Below are positions 43,231 through 51,595 of a DNA stretch of 64,000 nt, piece by piece. The notes under the pieces were generated by a model. That model had not been told where the DNA came from. It was given only the letters and a program-made list of their open reading frames with translations, and did not search any database. A program made the position numbers and the translations under genes. Each line of letters opens with the position of its first letter. The first letter of the stretch is position 1. Source of the DNA: Effusibacillus pohliae DSM 22757 (GTDB lineage: Bacteria; Bacillota; Bacilli; Tumebacillales; Effusibacillaceae); assembly GCF_000376225.1 (NCBI RefSeq), contig NZ_AQXL01000133.1, positions 62,001-126,000 on the forward strand, written 5' to 3'.

Positions 43231-43529
43231 TGCGGGCGCGATGGTTTGCGATGGGACACCAGCCGGCCCACCGGTGGCCGACCGAAGTGTCCGTACGGAC
43301 TGTGCGATCCGTGCAGGTGCGAACCTGTCCAATGCGGCGAGTCGATCGGAGTCGGGTAATGGTGTGGAATGTAGATCGGGACGAACACGTGCTTCGGGCG
43401 ATTTTTCTCCTGCTGTTCCTTGTAGTATTTGTAGCCGTTTTTCGCCATTCCGAACAATTCCTGCAAATCCTTGTTCTGCAGCAAACCGAACGTGTGGCTG
43501 CCCATTTTCACAAAATCGGAGAATTTCAC
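43224..43529 (-). CDS. Small protein with a histidine/proline-rich tail, unknown
   Basis: 101 residues from GTG 43529, which is 8 bases after GGGAGG; the upstream in-frame codons would need a start inside that site. The N-terminal half is ordinary (KFSDFVKMGSHTFGLLQNKDLQELFGMAKNGYKYY). The tail is rich in His, Pro and Gly (IPHHYPTPIDSPHW, GSHLHGSHSPYGHFGR). Such tails can bind metal ions or form part of a spore coat, but neither is shown. No family recognised. Confidence 0.6.
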   Translation of the reverse strand: MKFSDFVKMGSHTFGLLQNKDLQELFGMAKNGYKYYKEQQEKNRPKHVFVPIYIPHHYPTPIDSPHWTGSHLHGSHSPYGHFGRPPVGRLVSHRKPSRPQK

Positions 43530-43646
43530 TGTCGGCACCTCCCGGCATGTAGTTACTACATTGTATCGGCGGGAGGCGCCAGGCGGCACGGCGATTCCCC
43601 AGATCCGGCCGGGGATGGAGGAGCGAAAATCGCGCCAACCGGCCGA

Positions 43647-44042
43647 TCAGTCGTGAAACAGCCGGGCGATCTCCTCCGGCACCGGTCGGCTTTTGCGGGA
43701 CTCTGTATCGATCGTCACGATGGTGACCGCTGCATCGGCCGCCAAATCCCCGTTTTGTTTGCAAATTTCCTGCTGAAACACGAAGCTGGTGCGGCCCAGT
43801 TTCTGCGGCCGGGTTTTGATCTGCAACACATCCCCTTGCCGGCATTCTTTCCGGTAGTTGATATTGATGTTCACGGTAACGGTCTGCACTCCCATCGCAA
43901 GCAGACGGTCATAGTGCAAATCGTGCCGTTCAAACCATTCTTCCCGTCCCCACTCGAGATATTCGAGATACTTCGCGTTGTTCACATGACCGTTCACATC
44001 GATCTCGGTGGAACGGACGACGATTTCGAGCGTAACTTCCAT
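43647..44042 (-). CDS. Acyl-CoA thioester hydrolase (YbgC/FadM type)
   Basis: A 131-residue single hot-dog domain protein that should hydrolyse acyl-CoA thioesters. The family signature is visible as EIDVNGHVNNAKYLEYLEWGREEWF, where the Asp in D-V-N-G-H corresponds to the catalytic Asp of 4-hydroxybenzoyl-CoA-thioesterase-like enzymes. ATG 44042 has AGGAGGCG upstream. It forms a single-gene unit on the minus strand. Confidence 0.88.
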   Translation of the reverse strand: MEVTLEIVVRSTEIDVNGHVNNAKYLEYLEWGREEWFERHDLHYDRLLAMGVQTVTVNININYRKECRQGDVLQIKTRPQKLGRTSFVFQQEICKQNGDLAADAAVTIVTIDTESRKSRPVPEEIARLFHD

Positions 44043-44240
44043 ATGCGCCTCCTGTGCGTTTTTCTTTCATTGTAGCACAACACACGGCGGCCCGACCTCC
44101 ATCTGCATCCTCCCTCATCGAAATGTTGAGCCTGTTTGCGATCCGCTTACGGAGATGGTTATAACCTTTGATCGATGGTATTATTACCCTTTGTTATAAT
44201 AAAATAGTCGGGAACCTTGTGTGGATGGGAGGAGAAACGA

Positions 44241-45512
44241 GTGAGGGAAGAGTTGGTCGGACATTTCAAAACCATCTGGGACAACACGTTCGTCCGGATC
44301 TGGAATCCGACTGTGGCCGCCGTTTTTGTGGGGCTTTTGAGCGCATTTTATTTCGGCTTGACAGGAACCGTTTGGGCGGTCACCGGCGAATTTACGCGGA
44401 TAGGTGGGCATGTGTTGATCCTGTTGGGCGTCGACACTTCCGGTTGGTCGTATCTGACGCTGATCAAATTCAATCCGCAGCAGGCACCGTGGGAACGGAC
44501 AGACGGATGGATCGTGTTTGGCATGTTGTTTGGCGCCTTGATCAGCACGCTGTTTGCCAACAATTTCAAAATTCGGGTGCCGATGCAAAAACGCCGGCTT
44601 GTCCAGGGATTTGTCGGCGGCCTGCTGGCCGGGTTTGGCGCACGGCTGGCGATGGGCTGCAACCTGGCAGCATTTTTTACGGGAATCCCGCAGTTTTCGC
44701 TGCATTCTTGGCTGTTTATGCTGGGGACGCTGATCGGCAGCTATTTCGGCGTAAAAATCGCCCTGCACCCGTTGATGCTAGGGAAACCCGACTTGCGGAC
44801 GGGTGGGCGGGGGCCGGTTCGTCCGCCTGCGAAAAAACGGCGTTCGGTGCAACCGCTGCTGGGAGCAGGAATTCTCCTGCTGTATACCGGAATCTGCTGC
44901 TACTTTTTCCTGATGAACCAGTGGAAACTCGGCATCGCTGCGATCTTCGGCGGGCTGTTCGGGTTGGCGATCGACCGCGGCCAAATCTGCTTTACATCGG
45001 CCTTTCGCGACTTGTGGGTGAGCGGCCGGTCGGTGATGGCGCGGGCGCTGGCGGTCGGGATTCTGGTGGCAACGCTCGCGACGGCGGTGTTTCATTTTAC
45101 AGGCTTGAAACCGATCTCCTGGTGGGCAAGTCCTGGCGCGCTCGTCGGAGGCCTGTTGTTCGGTGTCGGCATCGTGATCGCCGGCGGTTGTGAAACCGGC
45201 TGGATGTACCGGGTGGTCGGCGGGCAGGTGCAATTTTTGGTGGTCGGCATCGGCAATATCGTCGGGGCAAGCCTGCTGGCGTGGGGGTGGGATCATCTGA
45301 ATCTGTACAACACGTTCCAAAACGGCTGGCCGAAAATCAACCTGCTGCAGCAATGGGGATGGGCAGGCGCGATCGGCGGCACCGTGCTGTTGCTGGTAGC
45401 CTGGTACCTATTCTCCCTGCTGTGGGGGGCGAAAGTCCGCTGCGATCTGCAGGCGAAAGGTAAAGCGGCCGATATGGAAGTGAAAATCGGGCGGGAGGTG
45501 ACCTTTCCATGA
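44241..45512 (+). CDS. yedE: YeeE/YedE-family transporter
   Basis: A 423-residue membrane protein with about ten helices in two homologous halves, the fold of the thiosulfate transporter TsuA. Conserved cysteines lie in AMGCNLAAFFTG (half 1), RGQICFTSAFRD and GGCETGWMYR (half 2). GTG 44241 follows GGGAGGAG. Its stop overlaps the next start (ATGA). In many anaerobes a YedE protein and a TusA-like YedF protein form a pair linked to selenium metabolism; the overlapping UGA-containing gene fits that pattern. Transport of sulfur or selenium species is the likely role. Confidence 0.85.
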   Translation: MREELVGHFKTIWDNTFVRIWNPTVAAVFVGLLSAFYFGLTGTVWAVTGEFTRIGGHVLILLGVDTSGWSYLTLIKFNPQQAPWERTDGWIVFGMLFGALISTLFANNFKIRVPMQKRRLVQGFVGGLLAGFGARLAMGCNLAAFFTGIPQFSLHSWLFMLGTLIGSYFGVKIALHPLMLGKPDLRTGGRGPVRPPAKKRRSVQPLLGAGILLLYTGICCYFFLMNQWKLGIAAIFGGLFGLAIDRGQICFTSAFRDLWVSGRSVMARALAVGILVATLATAVFHFTGLKPISWWASPGALVGGLLFGVGIVIAGGCETGWMYRVVGGQVQFLVVGIGNIVGASLLAWGWDHLNLYNTFQNGWPKINLLQQWGWAGAIGGTVLLLVAWYLFSLLWGAKVRCDLQAKGKAADMEVKIGREVTFP

Positions 45513-45763
45513 GCGACTGGCCGAACGAGGAAATCATGCCGGATTACACTCTCAACCTGGAAGGGGAACCCTGACCGTATCCGGTTGTGTATGCGCTGGA
45601 AGCGCTGTCCGCAATGAAGTCGGGGGAAATCCTGGAAGTGATCACAGATTGTCCGCAGTCGTTTGCAAGCCTGCCGGAAGAGGTGGTGGCCCACGGGCAT
45701 CGACTGGTGGTGCAACCGATCAAGGAAGGTCCGATGATGCGGTTTTACGTACGGGCGAAATAG
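45509..45763 (+). CDS. TusA/YedF-like sulfurtransferase with in-frame UGA at the catalytic Cys (probable selenoprotein)
   Basis: 85 codons from ATG 45509 (GGGAGGTGA upstream) to TAG 45761-45763, with one in-frame TGA at 45572-45574. Read through, codon 22 falls exactly where the TusA/SirA family has its catalytic cysteine: NLEGEP-[UGA]-PYPVVYALEAL, that is, C-P-x-P becoming U-P-Y-P. The remaining 62 codons keep the family pattern (GEILEVITDCPQS; VVAHGHRLVVQPI) with no other disruption, which argues against decay. A SECIS-like hairpin follows (45593-45605). If selenocysteine is not inserted, a 21-residue peptide results. The gene overlaps yedE by four bases. Confidence 0.8.
45585..45614 (+). 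promoter_or_regulatory. Bacterial SECIS-like hairpin
   Basis: GCGCT (45593-45597), loop GGA, AGCGC (45601-45605) is a perfect 5-base stem whose loop starts with G, 23 bases after the UGA. TTGTG (45585-45589) and CGCAA (45610-45614) can form a lower stem. Distance and G at the loop start agree with the general bacterial SECIS model (loop about 16-37 bases after UGA). It lies within coding sequence, as required. Confidence 0.6.
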
Positions 45764-45829
45764 AGGGGCAACCATGCCTGGCGAAACCTGAAGTCGAGTT
45801 GTCTCCAAAGCGAACGATTTCGTAAGTGT

Positions 45830-45857
45830 AGAGCGGCCGGGTTACGCCAGCCGCTCT
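45830..45857. terminator. Hairpin between the selenoprotein gene and leuD
   Basis: AGAGCGGC (45830-45837) and GCCGCTCT (45850-45857) are 8-base complements around a 12-base loop that includes the leuD stop codon. T tracts are poor. It probably acts between the two convergent genes. Confidence 0.45.
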
Positions 45858-46429
45858 TCGTATGCCCGAATTTTGTCTTCGTATTGCAGGGTGATTCCGA
45901 TGTCGTCCAACCCTTTCAGCAGCAGCTCCCGGCGATACGGGTCGACTTCGAATCCGGCGGAAAATCCGCGCTCGTCCGTGATCTTTTGATGTTCCAGATC
46001 GATCGTCAACCGATACCCTTCGTGGGCCGCGGTGCGGGCAAACAGCTCATCCACTTGCGATTGCGGCAGGCGGATCGGCAGAATCCCGTTTTTAAAACAG
46101 TTGTTGAAGAAAATATCGGCAAACGACGGGGCGATGATCGCCCGGAATCCGTAATCGAGCAGCGCCCAGGGCGCGTGTTCCCGTGACGATCCACAGCCGA
46201 AGTTTTGCTGCGTGAGCAGGATGGAAGCGCCTTGATAGCGCGGCTGGTTCAGTTCAAAATCGGGTCGCGGATTGCCGGTTTCATCAAACCGCCAATCGTA
46301 GAACAGAAACTGGCCGAACCCGGTCCGCTCGATCCGCTTCAAAAATTGTTTCGGGATGATCGCGTCCGTGTCCACATTCACCCGGTCCAACGGTGCGACG
46401 ATGCCAGTATGTTTGACAAAAGGTTGCAT
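45842..46429 (-). CDS. leuD: 3-isopropylmalate dehydratase small subunit
   Basis: 195 residues, the normal size, forming the swivel domain of the enzyme that isomerises 2- to 3-isopropylmalate in leucine synthesis. Motifs: [16 protein letters not shown] near the N-terminus and [22 protein letters not shown] 46429 lies 11 bases downstream of the leuC stop, so the two subunits are made from one transcript. Confidence 0.95.
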   Translation of the reverse strand: MQPFVKHTGIVAPLDRVNVDTDAIIPKQFLKRIERTGFGQFLFYDWRFDETGNPRPDFELNQPRYQGASILLTQQNFGCGSSREHAPWALLDYGFRAIIAPSFADIFFNNCFKNGILPIRLPQSQVDELFARTAAHEGYRLTIDLEHQKITDERGFSAGFEVDPYRRELLLKGLDDIGITLQYEDKIRAYEERLA

Positions 46430-46440
46430 GCGGTTCCCCC

Positions 46441-47847
46441 CTATTCCCAGTTTCGTACGTCGACAAAATGTCCGGCGATCGCAGCCGCAGCCGCCATCGG
46501 CGGGGACACGAGATGCGTGCGTCCGCCGCGGCCCTGCCGCCCTTCAAAGTTGCGGTTGGAGGTCGACGCGCACCGCTCTCCCGGTTGCAGCACATCCGGA
46601 TTCATCGCCAGGCACATGCTGCATCCCGGTTCTCTCCATTCAAATCCGGCTTTCTTGAAAATCCGGTCCAATCCTTCCCGTTCCGCCTGTTCCTTCACGC
46701 GGTACGAGCCGGGAACGACCATCGCCTGTACGTGCGGAGCGACTTTTTTGCCTTGGACGACTTTTGCAGCCAGACGCAGGTCTTCGATCCGGCTGTTGGT
46801 GCAAGAACCGATGAACACACGGTCGATTTTGATTTCGGTCATCGGGGTGCCGGGCGTCAGCCCCATGTAAGCGAGTGCCGCTTCTGCCGCTTTTCGTTCC
46901 GCCGGGGTGGCAAAATCGGCCGGATCCGGCACGTGACCCGTGATGTCCGCACCCATGCCGGGACTGGTGCCCCATGTGACTTGCGGGACAAGGCTCGCTG
47001 CGTCAAATTCCACAACCGCGTCGTAGGTTGCCCCTTCGTCTGTCCGCAGTTGATTCCATTTTGCAACCGCGCGTTCAAACTCCTCGCCTTGCGGCGCGTA
47101 ACGGCGGCCGCGCAGATAGGAGTAGGTGGTCTCATCCGGGGCGATCAGGCCCGCCCGGGCCCCTGCTTCGATCGACATGTTGCACACGGTCATCCGCTCT
47201 TCCATCGACAGGGAGCGAATCGCTTCCCCGGTGTATTCGATCACGTAGCCGGTGCCAAAATCGGTCCCGTATTTGGCGATCATCCCGAGGATCAAATCTT
47301 TCGCCGTGACGCCAAACGGCAGCTTGCCGTTGACGCGGACTTCCATCGTTTTCGGTTTCGTCTGCCACAGACATTGGGTGGCGAGCACATGCTCGACTTC
47401 GCTCGTGCCGATACCGAACGCCAACGCGCCGAACGCGCCGTGTGTCGACGTATGGCTGTCGCCGCAAACGATCGTCATGCCCGGCTGGGTCAGCCCCAGT
47501 TCAGGCCCGATCACATGCACGATTCCCTGGTCGGGGCTGTGCAGATCGGCCAATCGGATCCCGAACTCTTCGCAGTTTCTCGCGAGCGTGTCCATCTGCT
47601 GTCTGGAAATCGGATCCTCGACCGGCAAACTGCGATCGGTGGTCGGGACGTTATGGTCCATCACGGCAAATGTGCGCTCCGGCCGCCGCACCCTGCGTCC
47701 CGCCAGGCGCAGGCCTTCGAACGCCTGCGGCGAAGTGACTTCGTGCACCAGATGCAGGTCGATATACAATAAACTCGGTTTTCCCGCTTCCGCATGAATC
47801 ACATGCGCATCCCAAATCTTTTCAAATAACGTGCGTGGCGCGGTCAT
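46441..47847 (-). CDS. leuC: 3-isopropylmalate dehydratase large subunit
   Basis: 468 residues of an aconitase-type [4Fe-4S] hydro-lyase. The cluster cysteines are visible in [17 protein letters not shown] and in the pair [31 protein letters not shown] is typical of the N-terminus. ATG 47847 (start [15 protein letters not shown]) has GGAGGCG upstream. The leuA and leuB genes are not adjacent, so leuCD is a separate unit here, divergent from an EamA transporter. The 128-base divergent gap holds a 17-base palindrome. Confidence 0.95.
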   Translation of the reverse strand: MTAPRTLFEKIWDAHVIHAEAGKPSLLYIDLHLVHEVTSPQAFEGLRLAGRRVRRPERTFAVMDHNVPTTDRSLPVEDPISRQQMDTLARNCEEFGIRLADLHSPDQGIVHVIGPELGLTQPGMTIVCGDSHTSTHGAFGALAFGIGTSEVEHVLATQCLWQTKPKTMEVRVNGKLPFGVTAKDLILGMIAKYGTDFGTGYVIEYTGEAIRSLSMEERMTVCNMSIEAGARAGLIAPDETTYSYLRGRRYAPQGEEFERAVAKWNQLRTDEGATYDAVVEFDAASLVPQVTWGTSPGMGADITGHVPDPADFATPAERKAAEAALAYMGLTPGTPMTEIKIDRVFIGSCTNSRIEDLRLAAKVVQGKKVAPHVQAMVVPGSYRVKEQAEREGLDRIFKKAGFEWREPGCSMCLAMNPDVLQPGERCASTSNRNFEGRQGRGGRTHLVSPPMAAAAAIAGHFVDVRNWE

Positions 47848-47939
47848 GCTGTCGCCTCCTCGCTTCTCACTTGTTTGAATCTTATTCATGTTGTACCATG
47901 AAATCATCAATAGGTCGAATATATAGTATTTATAAAATC

Positions 47940-47956
47940 TATAGGAATTTCCTATA
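47940..47956 (+). promoter_or_regulatory. 17-base palindrome between leuC and the EamA gene
   Basis: TATAGGAA-T-TTCCTATA, perfect arms of 8 bases around one central T. It lies 20 bases before the EamA start and has the interrupted dyad and T/A ends typical of LysR-type sites. The LysR gene in the same operon is the natural candidate to bind it. Confidence 0.5.
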
Positions 47957-47975
47957 AAAGAACGGGGGAGCGGAG

Positions 47976-48902
47976 TTGGAAAAGTATAAAGCCTGGCTGT
48001 TGCTGGTGTTGTGCAATCTGTTTTGGGCGGGCAATTACGTGTTTGGAAAGTATGTGGTGGCGGACGTGACGCCGCTTTGGATCACGTTTTCCCGTTGGCT
48101 GATGGCGCTGGTTGCGCTGCTGCCAATCGCCCATTTTTTCGAGAAACCGGACTGGCGACAAGCGGCAAAAGCCTGGCTGCCGCTGCTCAGTATGGGAATC
48201 CTTGGCGTTATTGGCTATAATTTGCTGCTCTACTCGGCACTTGTGTATACATCGGCCACCAATGCGGCTTTGATGAACGCGTTAAATCCCGGGGTGATCG
48301 TGCTGTTTTCGGTATTTTTGCTGCGGGAGCGGATTTCCGGATTCCAGGCGGGCGGCTTTGTCATTTCGCTGATCGGCGTGCTGGTGATTCTGACCAAGGG
48401 ACATCTCGCACAAATCCTGCAAACCCGATTTAATTTTGGGGATTTGCTGATGATCGCAGCGGTGGTCGTCTGGACGGTGTATTCGATCATCGGCAAACGG
48501 CTGTCCGGAGTTCCGCCGATCACCGCTACAGCGGTATCCACTTTGTGGGCAACTGTTGCAATGGCGCCGTTTGCGCTGGCGCACCCGGTCGCTGCAAGCC
48601 ACATCAGCCGGCTGGCGGTCATCGGGATTCTGTATATGGTGATTTTTCCGTCGATCGGCTCGTTTGTGTTCTGGAACGTGGCGGTGCGGATGATCGGTGT
48701 CAGCGAAGCGGGCATTTTTTTAAATCTGATTCCGGTGTTTACGGCGCTGCTCGGCCTGCTGCTCGGTGAACCGATCAGCTGGGCGCAAATCGTCGGCGGA
48801 CTGCTGGTGTTTGTCGGCGTGTATCTGACCACCGGCATGCTGGAACGAAAAATCGCCGCCAATACGGGGGCGAAAAGCAAACTGAACGCGGGAGGCGAAT
48901 GA
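47976..48902 (+). CDS. EamA/DMT-superfamily transporter
   Basis: 308 residues with ten predicted helices in two EamA repeats. The N-terminal repeat has [15 protein letters not shown] and [20 protein letters not shown]; the second has [21 protein letters not shown] and [22 protein letters not shown] 47976 is 6 bases after GGGGGAG. It likely exports a metabolite or amino acid. It overlaps the LysR gene by four bases. Confidence 0.88.
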   Translation: MEKYKAWLLLVLCNLFWAGNYVFGKYVVADVTPLWITFSRWLMALVALLPIAHFFEKPDWRQAAKAWLPLLSMGILGVIGYNLLLYSALVYTSATNAALMNALNPGVIVLFSVFLLRERISGFQAGGFVISLIGVLVILTKGHLAQILQTRFNFGDLLMIAAVVVWTVYSIIGKRLSGVPPITATAVSTLWATVAMAPFALAHPVAASHISRLAVIGILYMVIFPSIGSFVFWNVAVRMIGVSEAGIFLNLIPVFTALLGLLLGEPISWAQIVGGLLVFVGVYLTTGMLERKIAANTGAKSKLNAGGE

Positions 48903-49822
48903 AAATGGAAATTCGCCAGATGCAGTATGTGATCAAGGTGGCGGAAGAACGCAGTTTTTCCCGGGCGGCCGAAAAATTGCACATCTCGCAACCGTCGCTC
49001 AGCCAGCAAATCCTGAAGATCGAGCAGCAGTTGGGCGTCAAGCTGTTCGACCGGACCGCCAACCCGTTGGAACTGACGTATGCGGGGGAGCGGTTTGTCG
49101 CAACGGCTGCGCGAATCCTCGATCTGACCGAGCAATTACGGCGCGAGATGGAGGATGTGGCCGATTTTAAAAAAGGCCGGCTGGTAATCGGCAGTCTGCC
49201 GATTACAGGGGCGCATGTGCTGCCAGCAGCGCTGCCCATTTTTCAACAGCGGTTTCCCGGCATCGAGGTGGTGTTGGTGGAAGGTACCACATCCGAACTG
49301 GAGGAACTGACGGCGAAAGGGAAGACCGACTTCACGCTGCTCACCTTGCCGCTGCAGGATCCGGCTTTGCAGTATGAGCCGATTTTAACGGAGCGAATCC
49401 TGTTGGCAGTGCCGCCGCAGCATCCGCTTGCCAGGCGGACGAGGGATCCGCAGGGAGTGGGCGTTCGCTTGCCGGAATTGCGGGACGAGCCGTTTATCCT
49501 GCTGAAGCGGGGACAGGGGTTTCGCCAAATTGTACTGGAACTGTGCGGAAAGGCCGGATTCGAACCGCGCATCGCGTTTGAAAGCAGCAACATTGAGACC
49601 GTTCAGTCGCTTGTGGCGGCCGGCATGGGGATTGCGTTCGTGCCGGAGATGGTGGCGCGGTCCGGTTGGGCATCCGGCAAGCCGGTCTATCTGTCGCCGA
49701 CCGACCCTGTACCGACGCGCACCCTGGTGGTCGCATACCGGGAGGGCAATTATTTGTCGAGAGCGGCGATTGCGTTTATCGGCCTGCTGAAAGAGGTGTT
49801 TGCGGCACGACAGCAGGGTTGA
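48899..49822 (+). CDS. LysR-family transcriptional regulator
   Basis: 307 residues with an N-terminal winged helix (residues ~4-62: MQYVIKVAEERSFSRAAEKL, SQPSLSQQILKIEQQLG) and a C-terminal type-2 periplasmic-binding-fold effector domain, similar to CynR/YtlI/CysL-type regulators. The start overlaps the EamA stop (ATGA). It probably controls the EamA gene and perhaps leuCD through the palindrome at 47940-47956. Confidence 0.9.
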   Translation: MKMEIRQMQYVIKVAEERSFSRAAEKLHISQPSLSQQILKIEQQLGVKLFDRTANPLELTYAGERFVATAARILDLTEQLRREMEDVADFKKGRLVIGSLPITGAHVLPAALPIFQQRFPGIEVVLVEGTTSELEELTAKGKTDFTLLTLPLQDPALQYEPILTERILLAVPPQHPLARRTRDPQGVGVRLPELRDEPFILLKRGQGFRQIVLELCGKAGFEPRIAFESSNIETVQSLVAAGMGIAFVPEMVARSGWASGKPVYLSPTDPVPTRTLVVAYREGNYLSRAAIAFIGLLKEVFAARQQG

Positions 49823-49896
49823 AGCCCCCAGCTTGAATAGCAGATGATCGAAGCGGAAAACGGGTGCGGAAGCCGCTTCACTGGTAGACGCACCTG

Positions 49897-50448
49897 TCAC
49901 GGATAGTAGATCAACACTTGAATCCGGGTACGGGACTCGGTTCGGTTGCGATAAACGTGCGGCCGGTCGGCGGGGAACCGGATCGCGTTGCCAGGCCCGA
50001 CCGTGTACGTCTGTTCGTCGATGTCCAGTTGCAACTCGCCCTCGGCAACAATCACATATTCTTCGACACCCGGTTGATGAGCTTCCGACCGATGACTGCA
50101 GCCCGGCTCCAGCAGTACTGTAAAAATTTCAAACCGCTTCGCCCGGTCAAACGGAAACAGCGGATAGACTTTGTAGGCACCGGCTTCTTCCGCCAGCGGT
50201 TCGATCCGGTCGAGCGAAACGACCGTTACGGGGGACGCTTCTTCTTCAATGAAACAGGAAAAAGAAACGTTTAACCCGGTTGCGATTTTCCATAAGGTGG
50301 TGACGGTCGGATTGGATTCCCCGCGTTCGATCTGCCCCAGCATCGCTTTGCTGACACCGGTCAGTTCGGCTGTCTTGTCGAGGCTCAGCCCCCTGTTTTT
50401 GCGGATTCGCTGCAGATTTTTGGCAATTCGCAGATGGATCGGTTCCAT
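49897..50448 (-). CDS. XRE-cupin transcriptional regulator
   Basis: 183 residues: an N-terminal XRE/HTH_3 unit (residues ~10-65, GLSLDKTAELTGVSKAMLGQ, ESNPTVTTLWKIA) and a C-terminal cupin with HQPGVEEYVIVAEGELQLD and the conserved G-N-A-I-RFPADRPH. Such proteins sense small molecules, often amino acids or polyamines. It is divergent from azlCD, whose BCAA export function makes it the likely target. Confidence 0.9.
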   Translation of the reverse strand: MEPIHLRIAKNLQRIRKNRGLSLDKTAELTGVSKAMLGQIERGESNPTVTTLWKIATGLNVSFSCFIEEEASPVTVVSLDRIEPLAEEAGAYKVYPLFPFDRAKRFEIFTVLLEPGCSHRSEAHQPGVEEYVIVAEGELQLDIDEQTYTVGPGNAIRFPADRPHVYRNRTESRTRIQVLIYYP

Positions 50449-50482
50449 TTCGATCCTCCTTATTGTATATCATGACGCACAA

Positions 50483-50502
50483 TTGTATAATAAATCATAC
50501 AA
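50483..50502. promoter_or_regulatory. Inverted repeat in the regulator/azlC divergent region
   Basis: TTGTAT (50483-50488), eight A/T-rich bases, ATACAA (50497-50502). It lies between the XRE-cupin gene and azlC and is a candidate site for that regulator. Confidence 0.45.
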
Positions 50503-50527
50503 ACAGTATACGGGAGGCGGGAGGAAA

Positions 50528-51262
50528 ATGTCTATGGAGGGAGCGGCAAGCCAGGCAGGCGAGCGGTTAACGTTCCGGGACGGGGCAAAAGCGGGGATTC
50601 CGGTCGCCATAGGCTACATACCGATTGCCGTTACGTTCGGTTTGCTGGCAAAATCGGCCGGGATTCCGGATTCCATCGGCGTGCTGATGTCCTTGTTGGT
50701 GTTTGCAGGCGCCAGCCAGTTTGTGGGAGTCAACCTGTTGGCGGTCGGTGTGTCACACTGGGAAATTGTGTTGACCACCTTAATTTTGAACTTGCGCCAC
50801 TTTCTCATGACCGCGTCTCTTTCCCGCCGGATCGCGCCGGGGACGTCGAAAAAATGGATGGCGCTTCTGTCCTACGGCGTTACGGATGAGACGTTCAGCG
50901 TAGCCTCGTTCCGTCGGGAACAAAACCTTAGCCCCTCTTTTGTCCTCGGATTGAACCTGATCGCTTTCCTGGCATGGAATGCGGGTACATGGATCGGTCT
51001 GTTTTTGGGCGCCGGGTTGCCACAGTCGTTGCAGGCAAGCATGGGGATTGCGCTGTATGCGATGTTTATCGGATTGTTGGCTCCTTCCCTGAAAAAATCG
51101 CGCCCGATGCTGGTGATTGCCTTGTTGGCGGCGGCGATTCACAGCTGCTTGAAGTGGGTTCCTCTCTTCAAGGGATTGTCCGCCGGCTGGGGGATCATGA
51201 TCGCCACTGTTCTGGCGGCAACCGTTGGAGCCATGTTGTTTCCGGAGGAGGCGAGCGCATGA
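50528..51262 (+). CDS. azlC: Branched-chain amino acid exporter, large subunit
   Basis: 244 residues with about seven membrane helices, the AzlC/BrnF large subunit. Family marks: GIPVAIGYIPIAVTFGLLA, FAGASQFVGVNL and LNLRHFLMTASLSRRI, and FLAWNAGTWIG. ATG 50528 follows GGGAGGAAA at close spacing; the longer frame upstream overlaps the divergent regulator. Its stop overlaps azlD (ATGA). With AzlD it should export branched-chain amino acids or analogues. Confidence 0.92.
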   Translation: MSMEGAASQAGERLTFRDGAKAGIPVAIGYIPIAVTFGLLAKSAGIPDSIGVLMSLLVFAGASQFVGVNLLAVGVSHWEIVLTTLILNLRHFLMTASLSRRIAPGTSKKWMALLSYGVTDETFSVASFRREQNLSPSFVLGLNLIAFLAWNAGTWIGLFLGAGLPQSLQASMGIALYAMFIGLLAPSLKKSRPMLVIALLAAAIHSCLKWVPLFKGLSAGWGIMIATVLAATVGAMLFPEEASA

Positions 51263-51555
51263 TCGATTCGCTTTGGCTGCTGGTGCTGGGCATGGGAGCG
51301 GTTACCTACATTCCGCGCATGCTGCCGATGGTCACATTAGAAAATATCCAGTTGCCGCCGTTTTGGAACCGATTTTTACGGTTTGTTCCGTTTGCTGCTT
51401 TGAGTGCGTTGATCTTTCCGGGGATTTTGTCGTCCACCGGCAATATGAAATCGGCGCTGGCCGGCGGAGTGATCGCGGTTCTTCTGGCACTATTGCGCGT
51501 GAATCTGGTGCTGATTGTGCTGGGGGGCATTTTGGCCGCTTTTTTTTGTATGTAG
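51259..51555 (+). CDS. azlD: Branched-chain amino acid exporter, small subunit
   Basis: 98 residues, three or four helices, the AzlD/BrnE small subunit. It shows VTYIPRMLPM near the N-terminus, FLRFVPFAALSALIFPGIL in the middle and a hydrophobic end. It is coupled to azlC by a four-base overlap. Confidence 0.92.
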   Translation: MIDSLWLLVLGMGAVTYIPRMLPMVTLENIQLPPFWNRFLRFVPFAALSALIFPGILSSTGNMKSALAGGVIAVLLALLRVNLVLIVLGGILAAFFCM

Positions 51556-51580
51556 AGCCGCCCCCGTTGCGGGAGCGGCT
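51556..51580. terminator. Terminator between azlD and the protease gene
   Basis: AGCCGC...GCGGCT outer stem with an inner CCCG/CGGG stem and TTG loop (51556-51580, one C/A mismatch). A T-rich stretch follows on the plus strand. Confidence 0.55.
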
Positions 51581-51595
51581 TGAGACGATTGATCT

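Noticed and set aside
45509-45574. Reading the TGA at 45572 as an ordinary stop (21-residue peptide or pseudogene)
   Set aside because: The downstream frame is intact and conserved to a normal stop, the UGA replaces exactly the catalytic cysteine, and a SECIS-like stem follows. It cannot be fully excluded without the selenocysteine machinery.
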